A DNA stretch of 64,000 bases from an uncultured Luminiphilus sp. Its GTDB lineage: Bacteria; Pseudomonadota; Gammaproteobacteria; Pseudomonadales; Halieaceae. Positions 10,368-20,810 of the stretch are shown here, in pieces; position 1 is the first letter of the stretch; the number at the start of each line of letters is the position of its first letter. The stretch covers positions 1 to 64,000 of the forward strand of contig CAJJBO010000014.1 of the NCBI GenBank assembly GCA_905182485.1, given 5' to 3'. The notes under the pieces are model-generated. The model was not told the DNA's origin and ran no database searches. It worked only from the letters and a program-made list of their open reading frames with translations. The position numbers were made by a program, and so were the translations under genes.

Positions 10368-10370
<3 letters not shown>
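9231..10370 (-). CDS. proB: Glutamate 5-kinase
   Basis: Phosphorylates glutamate in the first step of proline synthesis. An intact 379-aa protein with an amino-acid kinase domain ([61 protein letters not shown]) and a C-terminal PUA domain (about residues 280-360). The start appears to be TTG at 10370, giving SDTADNTARHRL before the kinase core; the upstream obgE gene ends at about the same base, so the two overlap or abut. Placement after obgE is usual in gammaproteobacteria. Confidence 0.93.
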
Positions 10371-11573
<1,203 letters not shown>

Positions 11574-11582
11574 TCAACCAGC

Positions 11583-11612
11583 AAAAAAAAACCTCGTCGG
11601 ATGACGAGGTTT
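11583..11612 (-). terminator. Hairpin with T9 tail between rpmA and obgE
   Basis: On the minus strand AACCTCGTC, a short loop, then GACGAGGTT are followed by a run of T (plus-strand A run 11583-11591). This is a typical intrinsic terminator or attenuator after rpmA. Because obgE starts only 22 bases downstream, it probably gives partial read-through, lowering obgE and proB expression relative to the ribosomal proteins. Confidence 0.8.
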
Positions 11613-11633
11613 CTAAATCCTATGGCACCCAAG

Positions 11634-11891
11634 TTACGCCGCTACGATACGAACCTGTTTACGCATCTGCGGGCCACCGCTGAAAAATTCCACTTTACCA
11701 TCCGCTGTAGCGAACAGGGTGTGATCCTTGGCCACACGAACGTTTTCCGCTGCGTGGAAGCGTGTGCCGCGTTGACGCACAATAATGCTGCCGGCTGTGA
11801 CAGCCTGACCGCCGTACGCTTTCACGCCCAGCCGCTTACTCTCAGAATCGCGCCCGTTACGAGTACTACCGCCTGCTTTTTTATGTGCCAT
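11634..11891 (-). CDS. rpmA: 50S ribosomal protein L27
   Basis: An intact 85-aa protein with the standard L27 sequence [20 protein letters not shown] and QRGTRFH. The N-terminal tail reaches the peptidyl transferase centre. It lies 15 bases downstream of rplU, the universal rplU-rpmA pairing, and ends shortly before a hairpin terminator. No N-terminal extension of the Firmicutes type is present. Confidence 0.96.
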   Translation of the reverse strand: MAHKKAGGSTRNGRDSESKRLGVKAYGGQAVTAGSIIVRQRGTRFHAAENVRVAKDHTLFATADGKVEFFSGGPQMRKQVRIVAA

Positions 11892-11906
11892 TGATAGTGT
11901 CTCCTG

Positions 11907-12218
11907 TTAGCCTGTGATCGCCGTAATTTTAACCTCTGTAAACCACTGGCGGTGACCAGTTTCTTTACGAAAGTGCTTACGTCGATTGAATTTTACAATG
12001 CGGATCTTTTCATGACGTCCATGACCAACCACCTCAGCGGTTACCTTGCCGCCCTCTACCAGTGGCGAACCAATTTTCACGCCGCTGCCAGAGCCGAGTA
12101 ACAATACTTCGTCGAACTCAATGGTTTGACCCATTTCCGCTTCAATTTTCTCGAGCTTCAGTTGCTCGCCTTCTTCAACACGGTGCTGTTTACCACCGCT
12201 TTTGATCACTGCGTACAT
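11907..12218 (-). CDS. rplU: 50S ribosomal protein L21
   Basis: An intact 103-aa L21, which binds 23S rRNA domain I. It begins [17 protein letters not shown] and contains [23 protein letters not shown], the conserved C-terminal signature. It is the first gene of the rplU-rpmA-obgE-proB unit, with a candidate promoter about 100 bases upstream. Confidence 0.97.
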   Translation of the reverse strand: MYAVIKSGGKQHRVEEGEQLKLEKIEAEMGQTIEFDEVLLLGSGSGVKIGSPLVEGGKVTAEVVGHGRHEKIRIVKFNRRKHFRKETGHRQWFTEVKITAITG

Positions 12219-12320
12219 TCTAATTCCCTCTCAGTTAGCCTGCTCGCAGTCGAAATCTGGTTTGCGCTGGGCAGAGTTCAGGCACCGAAAGACGGCCCAA
12301 CGGCCATCCCAAGGGCGCGA

Positions 12321-12349
12321 AAGATACGCCTTCAGCGGGTTGAACGCAA
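12321..12349 (-). promoter_or_regulatory. Candidate sigma-70 promoter of rplU
   Basis: On the minus strand TTGCGT (12344-12349), a 17-base spacer and TATCTT (12321-12326) lie about 100 bases before rplU. Both hexamers match the consensus in 4 of 6 positions and the spacing is ideal. The rest of the 249-base gap 12219-12467 holds no gene that I can see. A TATACT at 12439-12444 on the plus strand could be the -10 of ispB, but no good -35 accompanies it. Confidence 0.5.
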
Positions 12350-12467
12350 GTGTGAGTATTGGTTGCTATTGCGCGAACCCAGCCACTTTGCGACGCCATG
12401 CGCACCATGATGGCATGGCGGTAGCTCGCCACGCGCCCTATACTAACTGGCTACGGGGGGATATTGC

Positions 12468-13432
12468 GTGGATGTAACATTCAAGTCGAGCGTGGCGGCA
12501 GAATTCGCTCAGGTCGACGACGTTATTGTGGAATTACTGAAGTCTGACGTCGAAATGGTCGAAAATATTGGCCACTACATCGTCAGGGCCGGCGGAAAGC
12601 GCATGCGGCCACTGTTGGTTTTACTGTCCGCCAAAGCACTCGGCGGGGTCAATTCAGCCCACATTCGCTTTGCCGCTGTCGTCGAGTTTATCCATACAGC
12701 AACCTTGTTACATGACGACGTGGTCGATTTATCGACGCTCCGCCGAGGCATGCCGACGGCAAACGCTGCATTTGGTAATGCACCCAGCGTGCTGGTGGGG
12801 GATTTCATTTATACGCGCGCCTTTCAGCTGATGGTAGAACTGAACAATATGCCGTTGTTGGCCCACATGGCAGAAACCACCAACACCATCGCCGCAGGTG
12901 AGGTCATGCAGCTGGTGCACGCCGGCGATCCTGACACTCAAGCAGAGCAGTACCAAGAAATCATCCGGCGTAAGACAGCGGCGACTGTTTGCTGCCGCCT
13001 GTTGTGGCGCCGGGCTATTGCACCAAAGTCCTGCTGACCAAACAGACGGGCTGTAGATTTCACGCCAATCTGGGCATCGCGTTTCAACTGGCGGACGACC
13101 TGCTCGACTACGCGGGCGACCCGTCTCAGACAGGGAAAAATGTTGGTGATGACCTCAGAGAGGGAAAAATCACCCTGCCTCTACTGCATGCGATGAAAGC
13201 GGGAACCCCTGCCCAACGGGACCGTGTCGCAGAGGTATTGCGGCAAAAGGAGGGGGATGCCTTTGCGGAAATCATCGAGATCGTGCGTCACACCGGCGGT
13301 ATTGAAGCCACACGAGACGCCGCCATCCATCATCAAGCTTTGGCGCAAGCAGCACTGGCGCCACTGCCAGCGTCTGACGCACTCAACGCATTGAATCAGA
13401 TGGCTGAAAAAGCGGTGGATCGACAGGCCTGA
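12468..13432 (+). CDS. ispB: Octaprenyl (polyprenyl) diphosphate synthase, frameshifted in this sequence
   Basis: Makes the isoprenoid tail of ubiquinone. It starts with GTG at 12468. The two aspartate-rich motifs are visible: LLHDDVVDLSTLRRG (first, DDxxD type) and FQLADDLLDYAGD (second). GGKRMRPLLVLL and IRRKTA are also typical. Two frame changes occur, near 12976 and 13052, around the segment reading LFAAACCGAGLLHQSPADQT. The length of about 321 aa agrees with E. coli IspB (323 aa). It sits divergent from rplU, as in E. coli and Pseudomonas, and its stop overlaps the pgi start. Confidence 0.9.
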
Positions 13433-15063
13433 TGACCACCGATGCGCAAACACTGCACGAGCAGCTGTGCGAGGCCCGCGCTGAACTAAGCCATCGGAGA
13501 ATCACAACACTCTTTGACACTGATCCTGGTCGAGCCGAACGGTATCAATGCCAAAGCAACGGACTCGTGGTCGATTTTTCGAAGCACTTAATCGACGACC
13601 ACGTTTGGCAGTTACTCATCGAACTGGCCTCTGCCCAAGCTTTACCAGCCGCTTTTGCTGGTTTGGTGGTGGGCCAGTCTGTCAATACGTCAGAGTGTCG
13701 GCCAGCGTTGCATACCCTGCTGCGCGGCACAGCAGCCGAGCAGCATCCTGAAAATACAGCTGCCGTTCGTAACGCCCTGACGCGGATGAAGACACTGGTC
13801 ACTCGCATTCACGGAGGTGCAGACACTGGCTGGACCGATCAAGCGTTTACCGATGTGGTGAATCTCGGTATTGGCGGCTCTGATCTCGGCCCACGTTTCA
13901 TTTGTGACGCACTCAAAACGCCGGAGGCGCCACTGCGCGCGCATTTCGTCGCGAACGTCGATCCGGAGGACCTCGACCACACATTGGCCGCCCTAGATCC
14001 AACCCGAACACTCTTTGTGGTGTGCTCAAAATCTTTTACCACCGAGGAGACACTGTCCAATGCTCACCGCGCCAGGGCGTGGCTGCAAGCTGCTGGTGCG
14101 CCACCACATAGCTTAGGACAACACTTCGTCGCCGTGACAACTCAAGTGACTCAAGCACAGCAATGGGGCATTCCCGCTGAACGTTGCTTGCCTACTTGGG
14201 ATTGGGTCGGCGGCCGCTATTCACTGTGGTCAGCCACAGGGTTAACCATTCCCCTCGCGCTGGGTTGGTCTGCTTTTGAGAAGTTACTAGGCGGCGCAAA
14301 AAACCTAGATCAGCACACGCTGGAGTCGCCGACTGCCGACAACCTACCCATGATGATGGCGTTATTGGAGTTTTGGCAAACGCGCTACCTCAATGCCAAT
14401 ACGCACGCAGTACTGCCCTATGCGCAGAGGCTGCAGCATTTAACGGATTTCTTGCAGCAACTCACGATGGAGAGTAACGGTAAGCGCGTCTCGACCACCG
14501 GTGAGCCTCTGAGGAGCGATTCTGCCCCCGTGTTGTGGGGATCTACCGGAACCAATGGACAGCACTCTTACTACCAGCTATTACATCAAGGCACGCGCTC
14601 ATTTTCAGCTGACATTATTTTGCCATTGATATCAGGCAGTGGAGACCTGCCTGCGCGGCGCAGCTTGGCAGCTCATGCGCTCGCACAAAGTCGCGCCTTA
14701 ATGGTGGGACGCTCGCCAGATGAAGCTCGGGAGATAGGTGCATTGCGAGGCTTTAACGAGCGCGAGTGCCGTCAACTTGAGATACCGGGCAATCACAGCC
14801 ACTCTCTGATTCTGATGGAGGCCGTAACGCCAGAGTGCCTAGGCGCCCTGATCGCAGCCTATGAGCACAAAACGTATTTTCTTGCCGTATTGCTGGGTAT
14901 CAATGCCTTTGATCAATGGGGGGTGGAACTGGGCAAGGAGATTGCGGCGGCAATACAGCCTTTTTTGGAGACTGGCGCGACAGCGCCAACAACCGACCCA
15001 GCCACACTCGACCCCGCGACACGGCAAGCGGCGATAGCCTGGCGTAAAGCGAACGTAAAATAA
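13432..15063 (+). CDS. pgi: Glucose-6-phosphate isomerase
   Basis: Interconverts glucose-6-P and fructose-6-P; here it feeds the mannose and UDP-glucose genes on the opposite strand. An intact 543-aa protein (E. coli 549). Signatures include VNLGIGGSDLGPRFICDAL, FVVCSKSFTTEETLSNA, DWVGGRYSLWSATGL, QLTMESNGKRV and GTNGQHSYYQLLHQG. The ATG shares one base with the ispB stop (TGATG). The stop is only 4 bases from the convergent phosphomannomutase stop, with no terminator between them. Confidence 0.96.
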   Translation: MTTDAQTLHEQLCEARAELSHRRITTLFDTDPGRAERYQCQSNGLVVDFSKHLIDDHVWQLLIELASAQALPAAFAGLVVGQSVNTSECRPALHTLLRGTAAEQHPENTAAVRNALTRMKTLVTRIHGGADTGWTDQAFTDVVNLGIGGSDLGPRFICDALKTPEAPLRAHFVANVDPEDLDHTLAALDPTRTLFVVCSKSFTTEETLSNAHRARAWLQAAGAPPHSLGQHFVAVTTQVTQAQQWGIPAERCLPTWDWVGGRYSLWSATGLTIPLALGWSAFEKLLGGAKNLDQHTLESPTADNLPMMMALLEFWQTRYLNANTHAVLPYAQRLQHLTDFLQQLTMESNGKRVSTTGEPLRSDSAPVLWGSTGTNGQHSYYQLLHQGTRSFSADIILPLISGSGDLPARRSLAAHALAQSRALMVGRSPDEAREIGALRGFNERECRQLEIPGNHSHSLILMEAVTPECLGALIAAYEHKTYFLAVLLGINAFDQWGVELGKEIAAAIQPFLETGATAPTTDPATLDPATRQAAIAWRKANVK

Positions 15064-15067
15064 AACG

Positions 15068-16421
15068 TTAGGCGTTAATCAGCGCCAATAGCTCCTCGGT
15101 TTTTGCTTTCATCAGCGCCCCATCGCCACGAGACTCCACGTTGAGTCGCACTACCGGCTCAGTGTTAGACAGGCGTAAATTGAACCGCCAATCATCAAAC
15201 TCCATCCCCAATCCATCGAGCCGCTCGATCAAAATAGACCCTTCGGCGTACCGATCCTCGACCGCACTCAACAGCGCAACAGGGTCAGTGACGGTTGAAT
15301 TAATCTCTCCAGAGCACGGAAACGCAAGCGCCCGCGCCGCAACCATATCGGCGAGCGAACGCCCAGATTTTGATATAAACTCTGCCATTAATAACCATGG
15401 AATCATGCCACTATCACAATAAGCAAAATCACGGAAATAGTGGTGGGCAGACATTTCTCCACCGTAAATTGCCTCCTCTGCGCGCATAGTTTGCTTGATG
15501 AATGCATGTCCTGTTTTTGACTGAATTGACGCTCCACCGTTATCAGCGACAATATCCTGTGTATTCCATATAACACGTGGATCATGAACAATTTTACTCC
15601 CAGGCTCTTTCTCTAGAAAGATAGCACCCAATAGGCCAACAACATATTCACCAGGAACAAAGGTGCCCTTTTCATCAAAAAAGAAACATCGGTCAAAATC
15701 TCCATCAAAGGCGACCCCTATATCTGCACTGCTCAGCGCGCACATGCTCGGCTGTCACGGCACGGTTTTCGATCAACAGCGGGTTCGGTACGCCATTGGG
15801 GAAATGACCATCCGGCTCATGGTGCACTCGGATAAACTCAAATGGTAAGTGGGGGGCTAAGGCGTCAACCACTCGGCCTGCACCCCCGTTGCCGGCGGTG
15901 CAGACAATCTTAAGCGGCTTCAATGCCTCGATGTCGACATAAGACAGTAAGTGTTCAATATAGGCCGCTTGAGTCGTCACGCTGCGCAATTCACCTCGCG
16001 CCTCTGCCGGCGTAAAGTCATTGCGCTCTGCGAGCGCCTGAATATCAGCTAAGCCTGAGTCCCCCGAAATCGGGCGAGCGCCCTCGCGCACAAATTTCAT
16101 GCCGTTGTAGTCCTTGGGGTTATGGCTTGCGGTCACGACGATACCGCCGCCAACACCAAGGTGCGCGGTCGCGAAATAGATCTCCTCTGTTCCGCACAGA
16201 CCAATGTCTTGCACCGACACCCCCTGCTCGCGCAGTCCATCAATTAGCGCTGCTTTGATGCTCTCACTGGTAAGACGGATATCGTGGCCCACCACGACGG
16301 TACCTGGGTCAATCACCTCGGCATAGGCCTGCCCAATCCGACGTGCGATGGTCTCGTTCAACTGATCGGGGATGCGACCCCGAACGTCATAAGCCTTAAA
16401 GCAGTCAAATGTGTCGGTCAT
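15068..16421 (-). CDS. Phosphomannomutase/phosphoglucomutase, frameshifted in this sequence
   Basis: Converts mannose-6-P to mannose-1-P (and probably glucose-6-P to glucose-1-P) for GDP-mannose and UDP-glucose. The ATG at 16421 is one base from the galU stop. Motifs are [39 protein letters not shown] (catalytic Ser), [15 protein letters not shown] (metal-binding DxDxD type), [13 protein letters not shown] and the phosphate-binding [13 protein letters not shown]. One frameshift near 15730 separates the halves. The reconstructed 450 aa is close to AlgC/ManB enzymes. The segment of about 15370-15700 is clearly richer in A+T than its surroundings. Confidence 0.9.
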
Positions 16422-16422
16422 G

Positions 16423-17253
16423 TCAGCTTTGCCCGTAATGATGCTCGAAGACGTATTGTGTCGCTTCAACAAAACCAGGCACCTGACCACAGTCAAAGCG
16501 GATGCCCTCAAATTCATAGGCCAACACCCCACCCTCGCTGGCCTGCACTTTCAGCGCATCCGTCAGCTGTATTTCACCTCGGTCATCCGGTGGCATATCA
16601 CGGAGAATGTCAAAGATATCAGGGGTGAGAATATAGCGACCAATCACGGCGAAATTAGAAGGTGCCTGTTCTGGTGTCGGTTTTTCGACCATCTGGGAGA
16701 CCCGGATCAGCCCATCTCGCTCAGTCGGACCCGCCACCGCTCCGTAATGACTGATCTCCGCCGGGGACACTTTCTGTATGGCCACAATAGAACATTGGAA
16801 CTCTTCGTACAGCGCGGCCATTTGCGTCAATACGCCGGAACCCTCACTGTTCAAGCACAAGTCATCTGACAGCACCACACCAAAAGGCTCATGCCCAATC
16901 AAGGGCTCGCCTGTGAGAATGGCATGACCTAACCCCCGCATGCTCCGCTGCCGCACGGTCGTAAAGACGCCACGATCCATTACCTCTCGAATACCCTCAA
17001 GGTGCTGCTCCTTGGTCGACCCCGCGATCTGATGCTCCAGCTCGTAACTGGTATCAAAATGATCAGCGATCGCCCGCTTGCCTCGGCCTGTCACGAAGGC
17101 ACAATTGCTCATGCCGGCTTCGATGGCCTCCTCCACGCCGTATTGCACCAGCGGTTTATTCACAATGGGTAACATTTCCTTGGGCATGCTCTTCGTCGCG
17201 GGGAGAAACCGCGTGCCGTATCCCGCCACGGGAAATAAGCATTTACCGATCAT
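16423..17253 (-). CDS. galU: UTP-glucose-1-phosphate uridylyltransferase
   Basis: Makes UDP-glucose for surface polysaccharides. An intact 276-aa protein with the nucleotidyltransferase start [40 protein letters not shown] and VVLSDDLC, matching GalU rather than the shorter RmlA. Its ATG overlaps the manC stop (ATGA, 17250-17253), and it is followed one base later by the phosphomannomutase gene, so manC-galU-pmm form one unit. Confidence 0.95.
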   Translation of the reverse strand: MIGKCLFPVAGYGTRFLPATKSMPKEMLPIVNKPLVQYGVEEAIEAGMSNCAFVTGRGKRAIADHFDTSYELEHQIAGSTKEQHLEGIREVMDRGVFTTVRQRSMRGLGHAILTGEPLIGHEPFGVVLSDDLCLNSEGSGVLTQMAALYEEFQCSIVAIQKVSPAEISHYGAVAGPTERDGLIRVSQMVEKPTPEQAPSNFAVIGRYILTPDIFDILRDMPPDDRGEIQLTDALKVQASEGGVLAYEFEGIRFDCGQVPGFVEATQYVFEHHYGQS

Positions 17254-18668
17254 TTGGGGGATTCCTCCCGTCCATAGACATCCTCAAAACGCACAATATC
17301 ATCCTCGCCCAAATAAGAACCCGATTGTACTTCAATGACTTCCAGCGGATCAGTGCCTCGGTTAGCCAGCCGGTGTTTCACACCGATGGGGATATAAGTT
17401 GATTCGTCGGGCCCTAGCGTTAAGTGCTCCTCTCCACGAATCACCTCAGCGCTGCCAGAGACCACCACCCAGTGCTCCGCGCGATAATGATGCAATTGAA
17501 GAGACAGCACCTGACCTGGCTGTACCGTCAATCGTTTGACCTGAAATTGCTCTCCGACCACCAAAGACTCATACGACCCCCAAGGGCGCCAGACTTTCCG
17601 GTGTTGCGTGGCCTCAGGGCGGTTTTCCAATAGAAGCGCTTCGACCACCTTTTTAACATCCTGCACCCGATCTTTAGCGCCTACCATCACCGCATCCGCC
17701 GTCTCGACAATCACTAGGTCGGCTATTCCAACACCGGTGACCAAGCGACTTTCGCTGCGAACATAATTATTACTAGCCCCGTGCAAGAGCACATCGCCGG
17801 AGGTGACATTGCCCTCCGCATCACCCGAACCCATCTCCCACAGTGCAGGCCATGCTCCGACATCACTCCAACCACACTTCAGTGCCGCCACACCGCCAGC
17901 CTGGGTATGCTCCATCACAGCGTAATCGATGCTGTTGGCTGGCGACGCCAAAAAGGCCTCAGCGTTGGGGCGAATAAAATCTAAATCTCGGTGCGCGTCC
18001 GTCATCGCCAGCTCACAGGCCGCCAGCATCTCAGGTTGATGGGCTGCGAGCTCAGCTAAATAACGATCTGCTCTCAACAAAAACATGCCGCTGTTCCAAA
18101 AATAAGTGCCCGAGTCCACATAATGCTGCGCCGTCGTTTGGTCTGGTTTCTCTACAAACTCAGCAAGCTCAAACAGCCCCTCCTCCCATTCAGCACCGCA
18201 GCGCACATAGCCGTAACCTGTTTCAGCGTGCGACGGCACGACGCCAAATGTCATCAGCGTCCCGGCCATCGCCCGCTCGGACGCCTGCTCGACCGCGCGC
18301 CGAAACGCCGCCGTATCCGTCACATGATGATCAGCAGGCAAAACCAGAAGCAATGCCTCTGGGTCAACCTCTCGGCTGTGGATCGCGGCCAACGCAATCG
18401 CCGGTGCCGTATTGCGGCCCGCAGGCTCGAGAATGATTGTGGGGGCTTGCTCCGATTCGTGCTGAAGCTGCTCAGCCACCAAAAACCGATGGTCTGCATT
18501 ACAGACCACAATGGCGTTATCGCAGCTTAAGCCCGCTAAACGTCTCTGAGTCTCTTGCAACATCGACCCTTCGGCACTCAATGGCAGGAACTGTTTCGGT
18601 CTGGCAGCCCGAGAGACGGGCCACAAACGACTGCCTACACCGCCAGACAATAAAACGGGAATCAACAT
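17250..18668 (-). CDS. manC: Mannose-1-phosphate guanylyltransferase/mannose-6-phosphate isomerase
   Basis: A bifunctional 472-aa enzyme giving GDP-mannose and interconverting Fru-6-P and Man-6-P. The N-terminal guanylyltransferase has PVLLSGGVGSRLWPVSR and FVEKPD; the C-terminal cupin isomerase half (from about residue 350) has WGSYE, QFQVKRLTVQPGQVLSLQLH, HYRAEHWVVVSGSAEV and YIPIGVKHRLANRGTDPLEVIEVQSG. The frame is open to GTG codons at 18674 and 18671, but the ATG at 18668 gives the usual start LIPVLLSGG. It is the first gene of the manC-galU-pmm unit. Confidence 0.95.
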   Translation of the reverse strand: MLIPVLLSGGVGSRLWPVSRAARPKQFLPLSAEGSMLQETQRRLAGLSCDNAIVVCNADHRFLVAEQLQHESEQAPTIILEPAGRNTAPAIALAAIHSREVDPEALLLVLPADHHVTDTAAFRRAVEQASERAMAGTLMTFGVVPSHAETGYGYVRCGAEWEEGLFELAEFVEKPDQTTAQHYVDSGTYFWNSGMFLLRADRYLAELAAHQPEMLAACELAMTDAHRDLDFIRPNAEAFLASPANSIDYAVMEHTQAGGVAALKCGWSDVGAWPALWEMGSGDAEGNVTSGDVLLHGASNNYVRSESRLVTGVGIADLVIVETADAVMVGAKDRVQDVKKVVEALLLENRPEATQHRKVWRPWGSYESLVVGEQFQVKRLTVQPGQVLSLQLHHYRAEHWVVVSGSAEVIRGEEHLTLGPDESTYIPIGVKHRLANRGTDPLEVIEVQSGSYLGEDDIVRFEDVYGREESPK

Positions 18669-18674
18669 CACCAC

Positions 18675-18997
18675 ACGACCTATTCGTTAAAAATTTAGAC
18701 TCATTGCCACGCTCTCGGCATCACTGTTTTGCTTGCCGCTGACCTGACTGCGCAGTTTACGCGTCTTATCCCCGCAGCTATAGCGGCTCAAATCACACTA
18801 AAAGCCGGCTCCCTGAGGCGGATCAAGCACCCAAAATGGCAGCGCATTTCCAAGGGTGCGACGCTCTCAACCGACACCTTGGATGCTACTGCAATGACCC
18901 CCTTTTTTTAACCCTCAGTCTCGCTTAGTCATAGTTTTATGAACAAAACTGCGGCTTATCGGCCGCTGGATCGCCCGTTGCCCTTCCACTACAATAA
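18675..18997. other. Intergenic region between divergent manC and fabA, no gene seen
   Basis: This stretch separates the manC unit (minus) from fabA (plus). A 60-codon frame at 18729-18911 has no recognisable sequence, start context or ribosome site. On the minus strand TTGAGC, 17 bases and TAAGAC (within about 18755-18795) could be a weak promoter for manC. A run of seven T follows a C-rich stretch near 18900 without a convincing hairpin. Confidence 0.4.
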
Positions 18998-19011
18998 CGC
19001 TTCGCGAAGCG
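18998..19011. promoter_or_regulatory. 14-bp perfect palindrome upstream of fabA, candidate operator
   Basis: CGCTTCGCGAAGCG reads the same on both strands and is centred about 58 bases before the fabA ATG. A TACAAT that could be a -10 element lies just upstream at 18990-18995, so a protein bound here would cover the transcription start. In gammaproteobacteria fabAB is controlled by TetR-type (FabR, DesT) and GntR-type (FadR) factors that bind short palindromes; which one, if any, acts here is not known. Confidence 0.45.
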
Positions 19012-19062
19012 CGGCCACTCCTTTGGCCGCCTCCTGCGCCCACCCTTGTCGGAAATCTCCCC

Positions 19063-19596
19063 ATGCCAGAGCGTCCCCCTTTCGAACAGCAGTCGCACTA
19101 TGACAAATCTGAACTCGTCGCCTGCGGACGGGGGGAGTTGTTTGGACCCGGTAATGCACAACTCCCGATGGACAACATGTTGATGGTGGACCGCATCACC
19201 CACATCAGCTCGTTAGGAGGAGCACAGGACAAGGGTGAGATTATCGCAGAACTCGATATCCATCCTGATCTCTGGTTTTTTGCATGCCACTTTCCCGGAG
19301 ACCCGGTGATGCCCGGCTGCCTCGGATTGGACGCGATGTGGCAATTAGTTGGTTTTTTCCTCGGCTGGCGGGGCAACCCCGGAAGAGGCCGTGCGCTAGG
19401 CTCTGGTAACGTCAAATTCACTGGGCAGATCCTACCCACTCACTCGCTCGTGCGTTATCACATTCAAATGAAGCGGGTCATCGAGCGAAAGTTGGTGATG
19501 GGCATTGCAGACGGTTCAGTCTCTGTTGATGGCGAAATCATCTATACCGCTTCAGACCTCCGGGTCGGTCTCTTTAACAATACGGATACCCTCTAA
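19063..19596 (+). CDS. fabA: 3-hydroxydecanoyl-ACP dehydratase/isomerase
   Basis: Dehydrates 3-hydroxyacyl-ACP and isomerises trans-2- to cis-3-decenoyl-ACP, the branch point to unsaturated fatty acids. An intact 177-aa protein (E. coli 172). The active-site region [21 protein letters not shown] holds the catalytic His and later Asp; [13 protein letters not shown] is also conserved. The stop shares a base with the fabB start (TAATG), giving the fabA-fabB pair. Confidence 0.97.
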   Translation: MPERPPFEQQSHYDKSELVACGRGELFGPGNAQLPMDNMLMVDRITHISSLGGAQDKGEIIAELDIHPDLWFFACHFPGDPVMPGCLGLDAMWQLVGFFLGWRGNPGRGRALGSGNVKFTGQILPTHSLVRYHIQMKRVIERKLVMGIADGSVSVDGEIIYTASDLRVGLFNNTDTL

Positions 19597-20809
19597 TGCT
19601 CGAGCGTGTAGTGGTAACAGGAGCGGGCATCGTCTCCTGTCTCGGTAACAGCGCGAAGGAAGTCAGGGACTCCTTGTATTCAGGCCGATCTGGGATCGCG
19701 CTTTGCCCAGCCCAGATTGATGCGGGTATGCGCTCGCACGTTGCGGGAATACCTCAGATTGATTTGGCCGAACATATTGATCGCAAGCAGTGGCGTTTCA
19801 TGGGTGACGCAGCAGGCTATGCGTACCTCAGCCTCCAACAAGCGATTGCACAGGCAGGCCTCAGTGAAACCCAAGTGTCGAACCCCCGAACGGGCATCGT
19901 CGCAGGATCAGGCGGCGCCTCCTCGGCAAGCCAAGTTGAGGCTGCCGATATACTGCGTGACCGCGGTATTCGTCGTGTCGGTCCCTACCGAGTGACACAA
20001 ACCATGGGCAGCACTGTGTCAGCCTGCCTTGCAACCCCTTTTCAGATCAAAGGTGTCAACTACTCAATCTCCTCGGCCTGCTCAACCAGTGCGCATTGCA
20101 TCGGACATGCGATGGAGCTGATTCAGCTAGGCAAACAAGATGTCATGTTTGCCGGTGGTGGCGAAGAACTGCATTGGACCTTGTCCGTTTTGTTTGACGC
20201 GATGGGGGCAATGTCTTCGAAATATAACGACACGCCAGAACTAGCCTCACGCGCTTACGATGCAGATCGAGATGGCTTTGTGATTGCCGGGGGTGGCGGG
20301 ATGCTAGTACTCGAATCCTTGGCGCACGCGACCGCTCGAGGCGCCCCAATTCTTGCCGAATTGGTGGGTTATGGCGCCACCTCAGATGGCTATGACATGG
20401 TCGCCCCATCAGGAGAAGGTGCCGTACGATGCATGCAACAGGCGATGAACCCTCTGATGTTGACTATATCAACGCCCATGGCACCTCCACCCCGGCAGGT
20501 GATATTCAAGAGCTGAACGCCTTACGCACCGCATTTGGCAACGATGCGCCGATTATCGGATCTACCAAATCCTTATCGGGTCACTCATTAGGTGCCGCGG
20601 GCGTGCAAGAAGCGATTTATGCTTTGTTGATGATGCGCGACGACTTTATTGCCGCCTCGGCAAACATCGAGTCCCTCGATGCCGGCGCTGAGGGGTTACC
20701 GATTGCCCGTGAACGCATCGACGCGGCACAACTCAATCAAGTCATGTCGAATAGCTTTGGTTTCGGCGGGACCAATGCGACCCTCATCTTTCGTCGCTTC
20801 ACAAACTGA
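19596..20809 (+). CDS. fabB: 3-oxoacyl-ACP synthase I, frameshifted in this sequence
   Basis: The condensing enzyme that elongates the cis-3-decenoyl-ACP made by FabA. The catalytic Cys is in [16 protein letters not shown], and the two His are in [13 protein letters not shown] and [18 protein letters not shown]. It ends [18 protein letters not shown]. One frameshift near 20445 separates [11 protein letters not shown] from [12 protein letters not shown]. The length of about 404 aa matches E. coli FabB (406 aa). Its stop is one base from the convergent moeA stop. Confidence 0.93.
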
Positions 20810-20810
20810 C

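Noticed and set aside
18729-18911. 60-codon plus-strand frame in the manC-fabA gap
   Set aside because: No ribosome site, no recognisable motif and a sequence typical of a chance open frame; kept only as part of the intergenic description.
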